Part shown: positions 1 through 6,197 of the stretch, one piece after another
Position numbering within the stretch: the stretch's first letter is position 1
Layout: every line of letters starts with the position of its first letter
From: Devosia sp.
GTDB lineage: Bacteria; Pseudomonadota; Alphaproteobacteria; Rhizobiales; Devosiaceae
Reading direction: 5' to 3'
NCBI GenBank assembly: GCA_016793415.1
Contig: JAEUMC010000153.1
Span: forward strand, 1-6,877
Length of the DNA: 6,877 nucleotides
Position numbers and translations under genes: made by a program
Notes under the pieces: model-generated
What the model was told of the DNA's origin: nothing
Database searches by the model: none
The model's input: only the letters and a program-made list of their open reading frames with translations

Positions 1-484
1 AGCGGCCCTCGACACTCACCGGCCGGAACAGGCTGGGAATCGCGAGTGATGCGGCGATCGCCGGCCGCAGCGGGCCACTCTCGAACACCATTTCCTTCCA
101 GGCGTAGAAGTCGGTGGCGACGACCGAGAACGGGACCTTCAGATGCGCAAAATCGTCGGGAAACCCATCAGGCAGGAAGGCGGTGGTGATCCCCATCGAG
201 TTCACCTGCATCGACAGCCCGTCTTCGACCATCTGCTTGAAGCTGAAGCGGTTGCGGTTCCACAGCGTCGAAGCAATCTGCTGCAGGCTGCCCAGCACGC
301 TGTAGGCATGCTCGCGCAGCTCGGCGCCGCTCATCCCGTTGGCCCAGCCCGAACCGATCAGCGCCCCGATCGAGGAGCCCGCGATCACCGACGGTTTCAG
401 CCCCAACTCGTCCATCGCCTCGATGTAGGGAATATGTGCCAGGCCGCGCGCCGCGCCGCTGCCGAGTGCCACGCCGATCCGCAT
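1..484 (-). CDS. Patatin-like phospholipase family protein (C-terminus cut by window edge)
   Basis: I translated this minus-strand frame from an ATG at 484-482; it stays open for 161 codons to the window edge. Residues 8-14 read GSGAARG, the patatin oxyanion loop, with Ser in place of the usual second Gly. Residues 36-40 read GSSIG, the GxSxG nucleophile elbow, making Ser38 the likely catalytic serine. ATDF and the stretch AIPSLFRPV are typical of bacterial RssA-like patatins. The catalytic Asp, normally in a DGG/DGA motif just after this point, lies outside the window. A good ribosome site, GGAGG at 496-492, sits 7 nt before the ATG and fixes the start. Family members are serine lipid acyl hydrolases acting on membrane phospholipids or other esters; the substrate here is unknown. 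It lies downstream of clpX but beyond a terminator hairpin, so it is probably not simply co-transcribed. I see no confident promoter. Confidence 0.88.
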   Translation of the reverse strand, partial: MRIGVALGSGAARGLAHIPYIEAMDELGLKPSVIAGSSIGALIGSGWANGMSGAELREHAYSVLGSLQQIASTLWNRNRFSFKQMVEDGLSMQVNSMGITTAFLPDGFPDDFAHLKVPFSVVATDFYAWKEMVFESGPLRPAIAASLAIPSLFRPVSVEGR

Positions 485-527
485 GGTGCCGCCTCCAGTA
501 TGTCCTCTTATGCGACGGCCGTGCCTC

Positions 528-561
528 AAATGAAAAGGCCCCGCCGGATGACGGGGCCTTT
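528..561 (-). terminator. Rho-independent terminator after clpX
   Basis: A perfect 10-bp stem is formed by 534-543 (AAAGGCCCCG) and 552-561 (CGGGGCCTTT) with an 8-nt loop. Read on the minus strand, the stem runs into TTTTCATTT. It begins about 20 nt after the clpX stop codon, the expected place for the end of the clpX transcript, and separates clpX from the patatin gene. The A-rich left flank could allow some termination in the other direction, but no plus-strand gene ends here. Confidence 0.85.
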
Positions 562-581
562 CGAAGCTTGATGTCGGGAGG

Positions 582-1862
582 TCAGGCGCTGGTGGACAGC
601 GCTTCTTCCTTCTTGCGCTCGGCATAGATGTAGAGCGGACGTGCGTCCTTGCCGTTCACCACTTCCTCGCTGATCACCACCTCTTCCACGCCATCGAGCG
701 ACGGCAGGTCGTACATGGTGTCGAGCAGGATGCCTTCGAGGATCGAACGCAGGCCGCGGGCGCCGGTCTTGCGCTCGATGGCATGCTTGGCGATCGCCTT
801 GAGCGCATCCTCGTGGAAGGTCAGTTCGACCTCTTCCATCGAGAACAGCCGCTGGTACTGGCGCACCAGCGCGTTCTTGGGCGCCGTCAGGATTTCGATC
901 AGTGCGGGCTCGTCGAGATCTTCGAGCGTCGCGAGGATCGGCAGGCGGCCGATGAACTCGGGGATCAGCCCGAACTTCACCAGGTCTTCCGGCTGCACAT
1001 CCTTCAACAGGTCGCCGACGCGGCGGTCCTTGGGGTCCTTGACCACGGCCGAGAAGCCGATGCCCGAACCCTCGCCGCGCGCCGAGATGATCTTCTCGAG
1101 CCCGGCAAACGCGCCGCCGCAGATGAACAGGATGTTGGTCGTATCCACCTGCAGGAATTCCTGCTGCGGGTGCTTGCGGCCGCCCTGCGGAGGCACGGAG
1201 GCAACGGTGCCTTCCATGATCTTCAGCAGGGCCTGCTGCACGCCTTCGCCCGACACGTCACGGGTGATCGACGGGTTGTCCGACTTGCGGGAGATCTTGT
1301 CGACTTCGTCGATGTAGACGATGCCGCGCTGCGCCTTCTCGACATTGTAGTCGGCGGCCTGCAGCAGCTTGAGGATGATGTTCTCGACGTCCTCGCCGAC
1401 ATAGCCGGCTTCGGTCAGCGTCGTCGCGTCAGCCATGGTGAACGGCACATCGAGGATGCGGGCCAGCGTCTGCGCGAGCAGCGTCTTGCCGGTACCGGTC
1501 GGGCCGATCAAGAGGATGTTCGACTTCGAAAGCTCGATGTCCTGGTTCTTGGTGGCGTGGTGCAGGCGCTTGTAGTGGTTGTGCACGGCAACACTCAGCA
1601 CACGCTTGGCGCGCGCCTGGCCGATGACGTAGTCATCCAGCACCTTGCAGATTTCGGCCGGCGTGGGCACGCCGTCCGAGGACTTCACCATCGAGGTCTT
1701 GTTTTCCTCGCGGATGATGTCCATGCACAGCTCGACGCATTCATCGCAGATGAACACCGTCGGTCCGGCGATAAGCTTTCTGACCTCATGCTGCGATTTT
1801 CCGCAGAACGAGCAGTAAAGCGTGTTCTTGCTGGATTCGCCGCTGGTCGTGTCCTTGGACAT
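582..1862 (-). CDS. clpX: ATP-dependent Clp protease ATP-binding subunit ClpX
   Basis: AAA+ unfoldase that recognises tagged or damaged proteins, unfolds them with ATP and threads them into ClpP in the cytoplasm. The 426-residue product is close to the usual length of about 420. The N-terminal C4 zinc-binding domain has Cys17, 20, 39 and 42. Walker A is GPTGTGKT at 120-127, the pore-1 loop GYVG at 153-156, and Walker B IVYIDE at 181-186. The RKH loop is at 229-231 and the ClpP-docking tripeptide IGF at 268-270. The Arg-finger region [11 protein letters not shown] contains Arg306, and sensor-2 GARG at 367-370 contains Arg369. All key residues are present. I chose the ATG at 1862 because AGGAG (1874-1870) lies 7 nt upstream of it. 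An in-frame ATG at 1892 would add ten residues ([10 protein letters not shown]) but would place that ribosome site inside the coding region. The gene is 176 bases downstream of clpP, beyond a terminator-like hairpin, so it probably has its own promoter; none is obvious. Confidence 0.98.
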   Translation of the reverse strand: MSKDTTSGESSKNTLYCSFCGKSQHEVRKLIAGPTVFICDECVELCMDIIREENKTSMVKSSDGVPTPAEICKVLDDYVIGQARAKRVLSVAVHNHYKRLHHATKNQDIELSKSNILLIGPTGTGKTLLAQTLARILDVPFTMADATTLTEAGYVGEDVENIILKLLQAADYNVEKAQRGIVYIDEVDKISRKSDNPSITRDVSGEGVQQALLKIMEGTVASVPPQGGRKHPQQEFLQVDTTNILFICGGAFAGLEKIISARGEGSGIGFSAVVKDPKDRRVGDLLKDVQPEDLVKFGLIPEFIGRLPILATLEDLDEPALIEILTAPKNALVRQYQRLFSMEEVELTFHEDALKAIAKHAIERKTGARGLRSILEGILLDTMYDLPSLDGVEEVVISEEVVNGKDARPLYIYAERKKEEALSTSA

Positions 1863-1927
1863 CCTGTCACTCCTGGGAGTTGGGGCTCCCATTCCCGGCT
1901 AGGATAGAACGCTAGCCCCGGATACCT

Positions 1928-1968
1928 AAACAAAATGTAAGCCCGACCGACCTTAACGGCCAGCCGGG
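1928..1968 (-). terminator. Probable terminator after clpP
   Basis: On the minus strand, CCCGGCTGGCC (1968-1958) can pair over 11 positions with GGTCGGTCGGG (1952-1942), using three G-U pairs, around the 5-nt loop GTTAA. It is followed by CTTACATTTTGTTT, a T-rich run. The hairpin starts about 70 nt after the clpP stop and about 80 nt before the clpX start. It would end or weaken clpP transcription before clpX. The three wobble pairs and the broken T-run make it weaker than the hairpins after tig and clpX, so read-through into clpX is plausible. Confidence 0.6.
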
Positions 1969-2038
1969 ACCCACACAATCACACAAGTGTCACACTCGCG
2001 TACGCCGTTGGGATTCACCTTAATAGGTAAAACCCCAC

Positions 2039-2662
2039 TCACGCGTCGGGCGCCGCCCGCTTCTCGAAGATCGAGTCGATGAGACCGAAATCCTTGGCCT
2101 CTTCAGGGCTGAGGAAGCGGTCGCGCTCGAGGGCGTTGTGGATGGCCTCGTAGTCCTGGCCGGTATGCTTGACGTAGATCTCGTTGAGCCGGCGCTTCAG
2201 CTTCTCGGTGAACTGGGCATGGATCAGGATATCGGTCGCCTGACCCTGATAGCCGCCGGACGGCTGGTGCACCATGATCGACGCGTTGGGCAGCGCCGCG
2301 CGCAGGCCCTTCTCGCCACCGGCGAGCAGGAGCGAGCCCATCGAGGCCGCCTGCCCGATGCACAGCGTCGCCACCGGCGGGCGAATGAACTGCATGGTGT
2401 CGTAGATGCCGAGGCCGGAGGTCACGACGCCCCCGGGCGAGTTGATGTAGAGGCTGATTTCCTTCTTCGGGTTTTCCGACTCGAGGAACAGCAACTGCGC
2501 CGCGATCAGGGATGCCATCTGGTCTTCGACCTGGCCGGTCACGAAGATGATGCGCTCCTTGAGCAGGCGCGAATAGATGTCGAAGGCGCGCTCGCCGCGC
2601 GTCGTCTGCTCGACCACGGTGGGCACGAGGTAGTTGTAGAAGGTATCGACCGGATCTCTCAT
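2039..2662 (-). CDS. clpP: ATP-dependent Clp protease proteolytic subunit ClpP
   Basis: Serine peptidase that assembles into the two-ring, 14-subunit barrel fed by ClpX or ClpA and degrades unfolded proteins in the cytoplasm. The 207 residues match the family length. The catalytic triad is complete: Ser107 in GQAASMGS, His132 in MVHQPSGG, and Asp181 in ERDRFLS. The oxyanion motif INSPGG is at 73-78. The N-terminus [19 protein letters not shown] is the alphaproteobacterial type, with a short segment probably removed on maturation. The ATG at 2662 is the first start after an in-frame stop, so the start is secure. Its ribosome site is poor: the best match, AAGGGG (2679-2674), lies 11 nt upstream. 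The gene is followed by a terminator-like hairpin and then clpX. A heat-shock-like promoter candidate lies about 85 nt upstream. Confidence 0.98.
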   Translation of the reverse strand: MRDPVDTFYNYLVPTVVEQTTRGERAFDIYSRLLKERIIFVTGQVEDQMASLIAAQLLFLESENPKKEISLYINSPGGVVTSGLGIYDTMQFIRPPVATLCIGQAASMGSLLLAGGEKGLRAALPNASIMVHQPSGGYQGQATDILIHAQFTEKLKRRLNEIYVKHTGQDYEAIHNALERDRFLSPEEAKDFGLIDSIFEKRAAPDA

Positions 2663-2746
2663 TTCGAGATTTGCCCCTTATGGAAGGAAGAATCAGCGCT
2701 CGCGGCCGACTGAAGGCGATGCCCTGTTAAGGGCGGGTAAAGCGAC

Positions 2747-2775
2747 AGATAGGCGCCAATGTGGCGGGCCGCAAT
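2747..2775 (-). promoter_or_regulatory. Candidate heat-shock-type promoter of clpP
   Basis: On the minus strand, ATTG (2775-2772) is followed by an 18-nt spacer and CCTATCT (2753-2747). From memory, the heat-shock (sigma-32) consensus of alphaproteobacteria is CTTG, 17-18 nt, CYTATNT. The -10 half matches fully and the -35 half three of four bases. A start of transcription here would give a leader of about 80 nt before clpP. clpP is a classic heat-shock gene, which makes the match sensible, but this was found by eye and could be chance. Confidence 0.4.
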
Positions 2776-2841
2776 ACTCACATAATCGCGCAAAGCCGGG
2801 GATCAGCGGAACCTGCCCGTATGGGGAGGGATCGGACCGGC

Positions 2842-3072
2842 TCAGGCCTTGAACCCGACCGCCACACCGCGCTTCTTGAAGTAGGATTGCATCATCTTGC
2901 GACCCTGGCGGTTGTTCTGCGCCAGCTTCATCGGATCGAACACCGCTTCCTTGACGCCGTCCTTGGCCATCGCTGCCTTCAGCGCCGCGATGTGGACGTC
3001 GATGTCCGCATTGTTCTCGCGGAGCGAGGTGTAGATGTTGTCGATCGCTTCGGTCAGGGTGAGGTCGCTCAA
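2842..3072 (-). CDS. Small conserved-looking hypothetical protein, about 76 aa
   Basis: I do not recognise this protein. With a TTG start at 3072 it reads MSDLTLTEAIDNI at the N-terminus and ends in GVAVGFKA. The first 20 residues and residues 24-38 look like two amphipathic helices. The C-terminal half is basic (RQGRKMM, FKKRG). There are no cysteines, signal peptide or membrane segment, so it is probably cytoplasmic. The frame has no ATG or GTG before the internal Met35. A TGA directly precedes another TTG at 3087. I prefer 3072 because GGAG (3085-3082) lies 9 nt upstream; the 3087 start would give 81 residues. It is divergent from the P450 and upstream of clpP on the same strand, 179 bases away. 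I see no terminator between it and clpP, so read-through into clpP is possible. The codon pattern and helical periodicity favour a real gene. Confidence 0.7.
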   Translation of the reverse strand: MSDLTLTEAIDNIYTSLRENNADIDVHIAALKAAMAKDGVKEAVFDPMKLAQNNRQGRKMMQSYFKKRGVAVGFKA

Positions 3073-3143
3073 GGGCTCGAACTCCAATCAATGTCTGGCG
3101 AGGCTACTAGCCACTTTTCTGGCTGCGGCAAGCTGTTTCAGCA

Positions 3144-3164
3144 GGTCGTGACGGCTTCACGACC
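3144..3164. promoter_or_regulatory. Perfect inverted repeat in the divergent gap, candidate operator
   Basis: GGTCGTGA (3144-3151), CGGCT, TCACGACC (3157-3164): eight bases mirrored perfectly around five. The arm spacing, about one helical turn between half-site centres, suits a dimeric repressor. It overlaps the candidate -35 of the P450 promoter and lies just downstream of the candidate start of the small gene's transcript, so one bound protein could control both. No T-run follows on either strand, which argues against a terminator. The cognate regulator is not in the window. Confidence 0.5.
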
Positions 3165-3183
3165 GCCCGACGCGCCGTATAGC
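3156..3183 (+). promoter_or_regulatory. Candidate P450 promoter
   Basis: TTCACG (3156-3161), a 16-nt spacer and TATAGC (3178-3183) resemble a housekeeping promoter with four of six matches in each half. The predicted transcript start, near 3190, leaves a leader of about 28 nt before the TTG start of the P450. The -35 half lies inside the right part of the perfect inverted repeat. Confidence 0.35.
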
Positions 3184-3206
3184 ATGGCCCGCAGTATCAG
3201 TTTCAA
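3177..3206 (-). promoter_or_regulatory. Candidate promoter of the small hypothetical gene
   Basis: On the minus strand, TTGAAA (3206-3201), an 18-nt spacer and CTATAC (3182-3177) closely resemble the alphaproteobacterial housekeeping pattern TTGACN, about 17 nt, CTATAT. Transcription would start near 3170, giving a leader of about 97 nt that includes the perfect inverted repeat near its 5' end. Its -10 shares bases 3178-3182 with the plus-strand -10, so the two promoters could not be occupied at once. Confidence 0.45.
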
Positions 3207-3217
3207 CGGGTCTTCTC

Positions 3218-4453
3218 TTGTCCGCTCCCTTCACCCTCGCCGATCGCCACGCCAGCGCCCAGCCGCGCGAACTCGCCTTCTACCGCGACCCCTATGCCTT
3301 CTACGACGCGGTGCACGCCGCCTCGCCGGCCTTCTTCTGGGACAACTACAACCACTGGTGCTTCGCCGGCTTCAAGGATGTGAGCCTGCTGTTGCGCGAC
3401 AAACGCTTCGGCCGGCAGATCCTCCACCTGATGAGCCGCGAGGAGCTCGGCATGGCGCCGCCCAAGGCCCACAGCGCCGCCTTCGATCAGACCGAAAAAT
3501 ACTCGCTCCTGGCATTGGAGCCACCGACCCACACCCGCCTGCGGGCGCTGGTCAACCGCGCCTTCGTCTCGCGCAATGTCGAGCAGTTGCGCCCACGCAT
3601 CGAACGGCTGGCCAACGAGCTGATCGACGGCTTCGAAGCTGATGGCCAGGTCGAACTGCTGCGCGCCTTCGCCGCGCCGATCCCGGCCATCGTCATCGCC
3701 GAGATGATCGGCATGCCGCGCGACATGGCGATGCAGTTGGTCGACTGGTCCAACCGCATGGTCGCCATGTACATGTACGGCGTCACCTACGAGACCGAAC
3801 TCGACGCCAACCAGGCTTCGATCGAGTTCATGGACTATGTCCGCGAGATGATCGCCGAGCGTCGCCGGCAACCGCGCGAAGACCTGCTCACCCACATGCT
3901 GACCACCGAGGTCGATGGCGAGAAGCTGACCGAAGACGAGGTGATCTCGACCACCATCCTGCTGCTCAATGCCGGGCACGAGGCGACCGTGCACACCACC
4001 GGCAACGGCGTGAAGGCCATCCTCGAGAGCCGCCTCGATCCAAAGACGCTGTTCGCCGATGCCGACCAGACCGAGGCCACCGTCGAGGAGTGCATCCGCT
4101 TCGACGCCCCGCTCCACATGTTCACCCGCTACGCCCTGCAGGACGTGACGCTCGACAATGGCCTGAGCTTCAAGCAGGGCGAGACCATCGGCCTGATGCT
4201 GGGCGCCGCCAACCGCGATCCCTCGCGCTTCGCCGAGGCCAACCGGTTCGACCCGTTCCGCAAGGACGGCGCCAATGTCAGCTTCGGCGCCGGCATCCAC
4301 TTCTGTATCGGAGCCCCGCTCGCCCGGATCGAACTGCAGGTGGCGATGCAGACGCTGTTCGACCGGCTGCCGGGCCTGCGGTTGGCGACCGAACCGCAAT
4401 ACAAGAACATCTACCACTTCCATGGGCTGGAGCGGCTGGAGGTTAGTTGGTAG
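3218..4453 (+). CDS. Cytochrome P450
   Basis: Soluble bacterial-type P450 of 411 residues, with no membrane anchor, expected to insert one oxygen atom from O2 into an unknown organic substrate using electrons from a ferredoxin. The heme loop is FGAGIHFCIG at 356-365, with Cys363 as the thiolate ligand. The K-helix motif is E291-C-I-R294, and the C-helix HTR at 105-107 fits heme-propionate contacts. The I-helix reads AGHEAT at 252-257: the acid Glu255 is present, but Ala256 sits where most P450s have the oxygen-activating Thr. TTG at 3218 is the only start in the open frame before residue 32; the preceding ribosome site is weak (ACGGG). No ferredoxin, reductase or pathway gene lies in the window, so it is an orphan here. 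It runs against the strand of all its neighbours, convergent with nnr and divergent from the small gene. Base composition looks like its neighbours, so I see no sign of recent transfer. I cannot assign a CYP family. Confidence 0.95.
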   Translation: MSAPFTLADRHASAQPRELAFYRDPYAFYDAVHAASPAFFWDNYNHWCFAGFKDVSLLLRDKRFGRQILHLMSREELGMAPPKAHSAAFDQTEKYSLLALEPPTHTRLRALVNRAFVSRNVEQLRPRIERLANELIDGFEADGQVELLRAFAAPIPAIVIAEMIGMPRDMAMQLVDWSNRMVAMYMYGVTYETELDANQASIEFMDYVREMIAERRRQPREDLLTHMLTTEVDGEKLTEDEVISTTILLLNAGHEATVHTTGNGVKAILESRLDPKTLFADADQTEATVEECIRFDAPLHMFTRYALQDVTLDNGLSFKQGETIGLMLGAANRDPSRFAEANRFDPFRKDGANVSFGAGIHFCIGAPLARIELQVAMQTLFDRLPGLRLATEPQYKNIYHFHGLERLEVSW

Positions 4454-4483
4454 GACGCAGATCTCCCCACTTACTCTGCGTCC
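4453..4483 (+). other. Hairpin overlapping the P450 stop codon
   Basis: GGACGCAGA (4453-4461) and TCTGCGTCC (4475-4483) form a perfect 9-bp stem with a 13-nt loop, and the first stem base is the last base of the TAG stop codon. There is no T-run after it, so it is not a classic intrinsic terminator. It could stabilise the 3' end of the P450 mRNA or help stop polymerase together with the repeat pair just downstream. Confidence 0.6.
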
Positions 4484-4512
4484 CCGGCCGAAGGCATTTG
4501 CGCCTCCTCAGC

Positions 4513-4548
4513 GGCGTCATTCCCGCGAAGGCGGGAACCTAGTGGGAT
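4513..4548 (+). repeat. Dispersed palindromic repeat, copy 1
   Basis: A 36-bp unit beginning GGCGTCATTCCCGCG, with an internal hairpin of TTCCCGC (4520-4526), loop GAAG, GCGGGAA (4531-4537). It matches copy 2 at 4575-4610, in the opposite direction, at 32 of 36 positions. Units of this form (CGTCATTCCCGCG, palindrome, CCCAGTG) are familiar to me as intergenic repeats in many proteobacterial genomes. It lies between the convergent P450 and nnr genes. Confidence 0.85.
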
Positions 4549-4574
4549 GCCGCGGCGCCGGTGGAGATTGAGAG

Positions 4575-4610
4575 ATCGCACTGGGTCCCCGCCTTCGCGG
4601 GGATGACGCC
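4575..4610 (-). repeat. Dispersed palindromic repeat, copy 2 (inverted)
   Basis: Reverse-complement copy of the unit at 4513-4548, separated from it by 26 bases. Its own hairpin is TCCCCGC (4586-4592), loop CTTC, GCGGGGA (4597-4603). Two of the four differences from copy 1 are compensatory: a T-A pair in copy 1 is a C-G pair here. The two copies can also pair with each other to form one long stem, which may act as a bidirectional transcription barrier between the two convergent genes. Confidence 0.85.
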
Positions 4611-4641
4611 GGTGGTGTGGCGGCGCCGGTCGTAGGCGGGG

Positions 4642-6117
4642 CTACTCCACCAACTCCCTCAATACATCCGGGATCAGCCCCGGCAGATCCTCGGCGATCA
4701 GCCCCGGACCGCCCCACAGGTTCCCAGTCTCGCCGTGGATCCATACGCCGGCTGACGCAGCATCGAACCCTTTCATCCCCTGCGCCAAGAGCCCGGCGAT
4801 GATGCCGGCCAGCACGTCGCCGGAACCGGCCGTGCCCAGTGTCGGCGGCGCATTGTCGTTGATCACCGCATGCCCATCGGGCGCCGCCACCACCGTGTCG
4901 CTGCCCTTCAGCACCACGACGGCGCCCGAACGCAGCGCCGCCGAACGGGCGCGGTCGACCTTCGAACCATCCACCTGTCCGAACAGCCGTTCGAACTCGC
5001 CTTCATGCGGCGTCATCACCGCCGGTCGCTCAGGCCTGGCCTTGATCGCCGAGAACAGCGCTTCGGGGCTGTCCTTGAAGCTGGTGAGCGCGTCAGCATC
5101 GAGCACCGTCGCCGCATCGCTCGCGAGCACCGCCAGCACATTGGCCTTGGTTGCCTCGCCCAGCCCCGCCGCCGGCCCGATCACCACGGTGTTGATGCGA
5201 TGGTCCTGCAGCAACAGCTGCAGGCTCGCCGCACCGTCGACCGGCTTCAGCATGATCGCGGTGACGTGGTTGGCCTGGATCAGCAGCGACGAGTGGGCGC
5301 CGGCCAGCGTCACCAGCCCTGCCCCGCTTCGCAACGCTGCCGTGGCCGTCATCCGGCTGGCGCCGGTCTGCAGCGGCCCGCCCGACATCACCACACAATG
5401 CCCGCGGGTGAACTTGTGTCCTTCGGCATCGAGCTTGGGCAGATGCCAGAGGTCGGGACCGTTACGGCTAAGGACGGGACGAATCTCGCCCAGCACCGTC
5501 TCCGGTATGCCGATTTCTGCCAGTACCACCTCACCGCAACGGGCTCGGCCGGGCAGCAGCAGATGCCCCGGCTTCAGCCGGAAGAACGTCACCGACACGT
5601 CGGCCCTGATCGCGACGCCCCGCACCTGCCCGCTTGCCCCGTCGATCCCCGAGGGCACGTCGACAGCGACGATCGGCACGCGCAGCCCATTGACCGCTTC
5701 GATCAGTTCCGCCAGCCCGCCTTCGATATCGCGATCGAGCCCGGCGCCGAGCAGCGCGTCGACCACCACCTTGGCGCCGCGCAGCCCGTCCGGCCGCGCC
5801 GCCTGGATCGGCCCGTTCCAGAGATCCGCAAAGAACGCCGCATCACCGGTCAGCCGGTCGCGCTCGCCGAACAGCGCCACCCGCACTTCGCGGCCCAGCT
5901 CCTTGAGTTTCTTGGCCGCGACGAACCCATCGCCGCCATTATTGCCGGGGCCGCAGAGGATCAGCACCTGCCCGTCCGGATAACGCTCCGCCACCAACTC
6001 GGCCACCGCATTACCCGCCGCCTCCATCAGCTTGAACGACTGGATGCCAGATGCCACCGCCAGCGCATCGGCGCGGGACATCTCGGCGGGCGTCAGGAGG
6101 GCGTGCTCGCTGGTCAT
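4642..6117 (-). CDS. nnr: Bifunctional NAD(P)H-hydrate epimerase / ADP-dependent NAD(P)H-hydrate dehydratase
   Basis: Metabolite-repair enzyme. NADH and NADPH become hydrated to NADHX and NADPHX by heat or by side reactions. The N-terminal YjeF_N domain interconverts the R and S forms, and the C-terminal kinase-like domain dehydrates the S form using ADP. The 491 residues are the usual two-domain length. The epimerase half (about 1-215) has [10 protein letters not shown] at 56-65, [11 protein letters not shown] at 120-130 and VDVPSGID at 152-159. The dehydratase half (about 230-491) has TPHEGEF at 369-375 and [11 protein letters not shown] at 428-438, with Asp434 as the likely catalytic base. 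I chose ATG 6117 ([13 protein letters not shown]), which matches the family N-terminus. A TTG at 6150 would add eleven residues but lies in the T-run of the tig terminator. The ribosome site is weak (AGGG, 8 nt upstream). Only 26 nt separate that terminator from the ATG, so its promoter is unclear. Confidence 0.96.
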   Translation of the reverse strand: MTSEHALLTPAEMSRADALAVASGIQSFKLMEAAGNAVAELVAERYPDGQVLILCGPGNNGGDGFVAAKKLKELGREVRVALFGERDRLTGDAAFFADLWNGPIQAARPDGLRGAKVVVDALLGAGLDRDIEGGLAELIEAVNGLRVPIVAVDVPSGIDGASGQVRGVAIRADVSVTFFRLKPGHLLLPGRARCGEVVLAEIGIPETVLGEIRPVLSRNGPDLWHLPKLDAEGHKFTRGHCVVMSGGPLQTGASRMTATAALRSGAGLVTLAGAHSSLLIQANHVTAIMLKPVDGAASLQLLLQDHRINTVVIGPAAGLGEATKANVLAVLASDAATVLDADALTSFKDSPEALFSAIKARPERPAVMTPHEGEFERLFGQVDGSKVDRARSAALRSGAVVVLKGSDTVVAAPDGHAVINDNAPPTLGTAGSGDVLAGIIAGLLAQGMKGFDAASAGVWIHGETGNLWGGPGLIAEDLPGLIPDVLRELVE

Positions 6118-6143
6118 GACGTCGACCCTAACCGCCCCCACGC

Positions 6144-6173
6144 AAAACAAAAAGGCCGCCCCGAAGGGCGGCC
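6144..6173 (-). terminator. Rho-independent terminator after tig
   Basis: On the minus strand, GGCCGCCC (6173-6166), loop TTCG, GGGCGGCC (6161-6154), then TTTTTGTTTT (6153-6144). The stem is a perfect 8 bp closed by a C-G pair around a UUCG tetraloop, one of the most stable RNA hairpin loops. It starts about 25 nt after the tig stop codon. This is the strongest terminator in the window. Confidence 0.92.
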
Positions 6174-6197
6174 CTGAACTGTGATCGAAGCACCAGC

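Noticed and set aside
783..1907. Long plus-strand open frame of 374 codons opposite clpX
   Set aside because: Antisense shadow of a certain clpX gene caused by GC-biased codons; its translation is rich in Arg, Ala, Leu and Asp with no motif, and clpX explains every base.
1972..1987. Tandem CACACAAT / CACACAAG in the clpP-clpX gap
   Set aside because: Two short units differing at the last base, lying between the clpP stop and its hairpin; too short to claim as a binding site without conservation data.
2721..2734. GCCCT-GTTA-AGGGC hairpin in the clpP leader
   Set aside because: Only 5 bp, no T-run on either strand; expected by chance in this base composition.
2693..3091. 132-codon minus-strand frame overlapping the small gene
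   Set aside because: A +1 shadow of the small gene, rich in Arg, Gly and Pro, running into the clpP leader; the other frame has balanced helical composition and a ribosome site.
3102..3112. GGCTA-C-TAGCC palindrome near the small gene's start
   Set aside because: Five-base arms with a one-base centre; no second copy nearby and weaker than the perfect repeat at 3144-3164.
3203..4423. Long minus-strand open frame of 406 codons opposite the P450
   Set aside because: Antisense shadow of the P450, whose heme, K-helix and I-helix motifs show which strand is coding.
4517..4744. 75-codon minus-strand frame across the repeat pair
   Set aside because: It is made mostly of the palindromic repeat and an out-of-frame end of nnr; such frames are common artefacts of this repeat family.
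4870..6177. Long plus-strand open frames of 394-435 codons opposite nnr
   Set aside because: Two overlapping antisense frames in the same GC-rich stretch, both low-complexity; nnr has clear family motifs on the minus strand.
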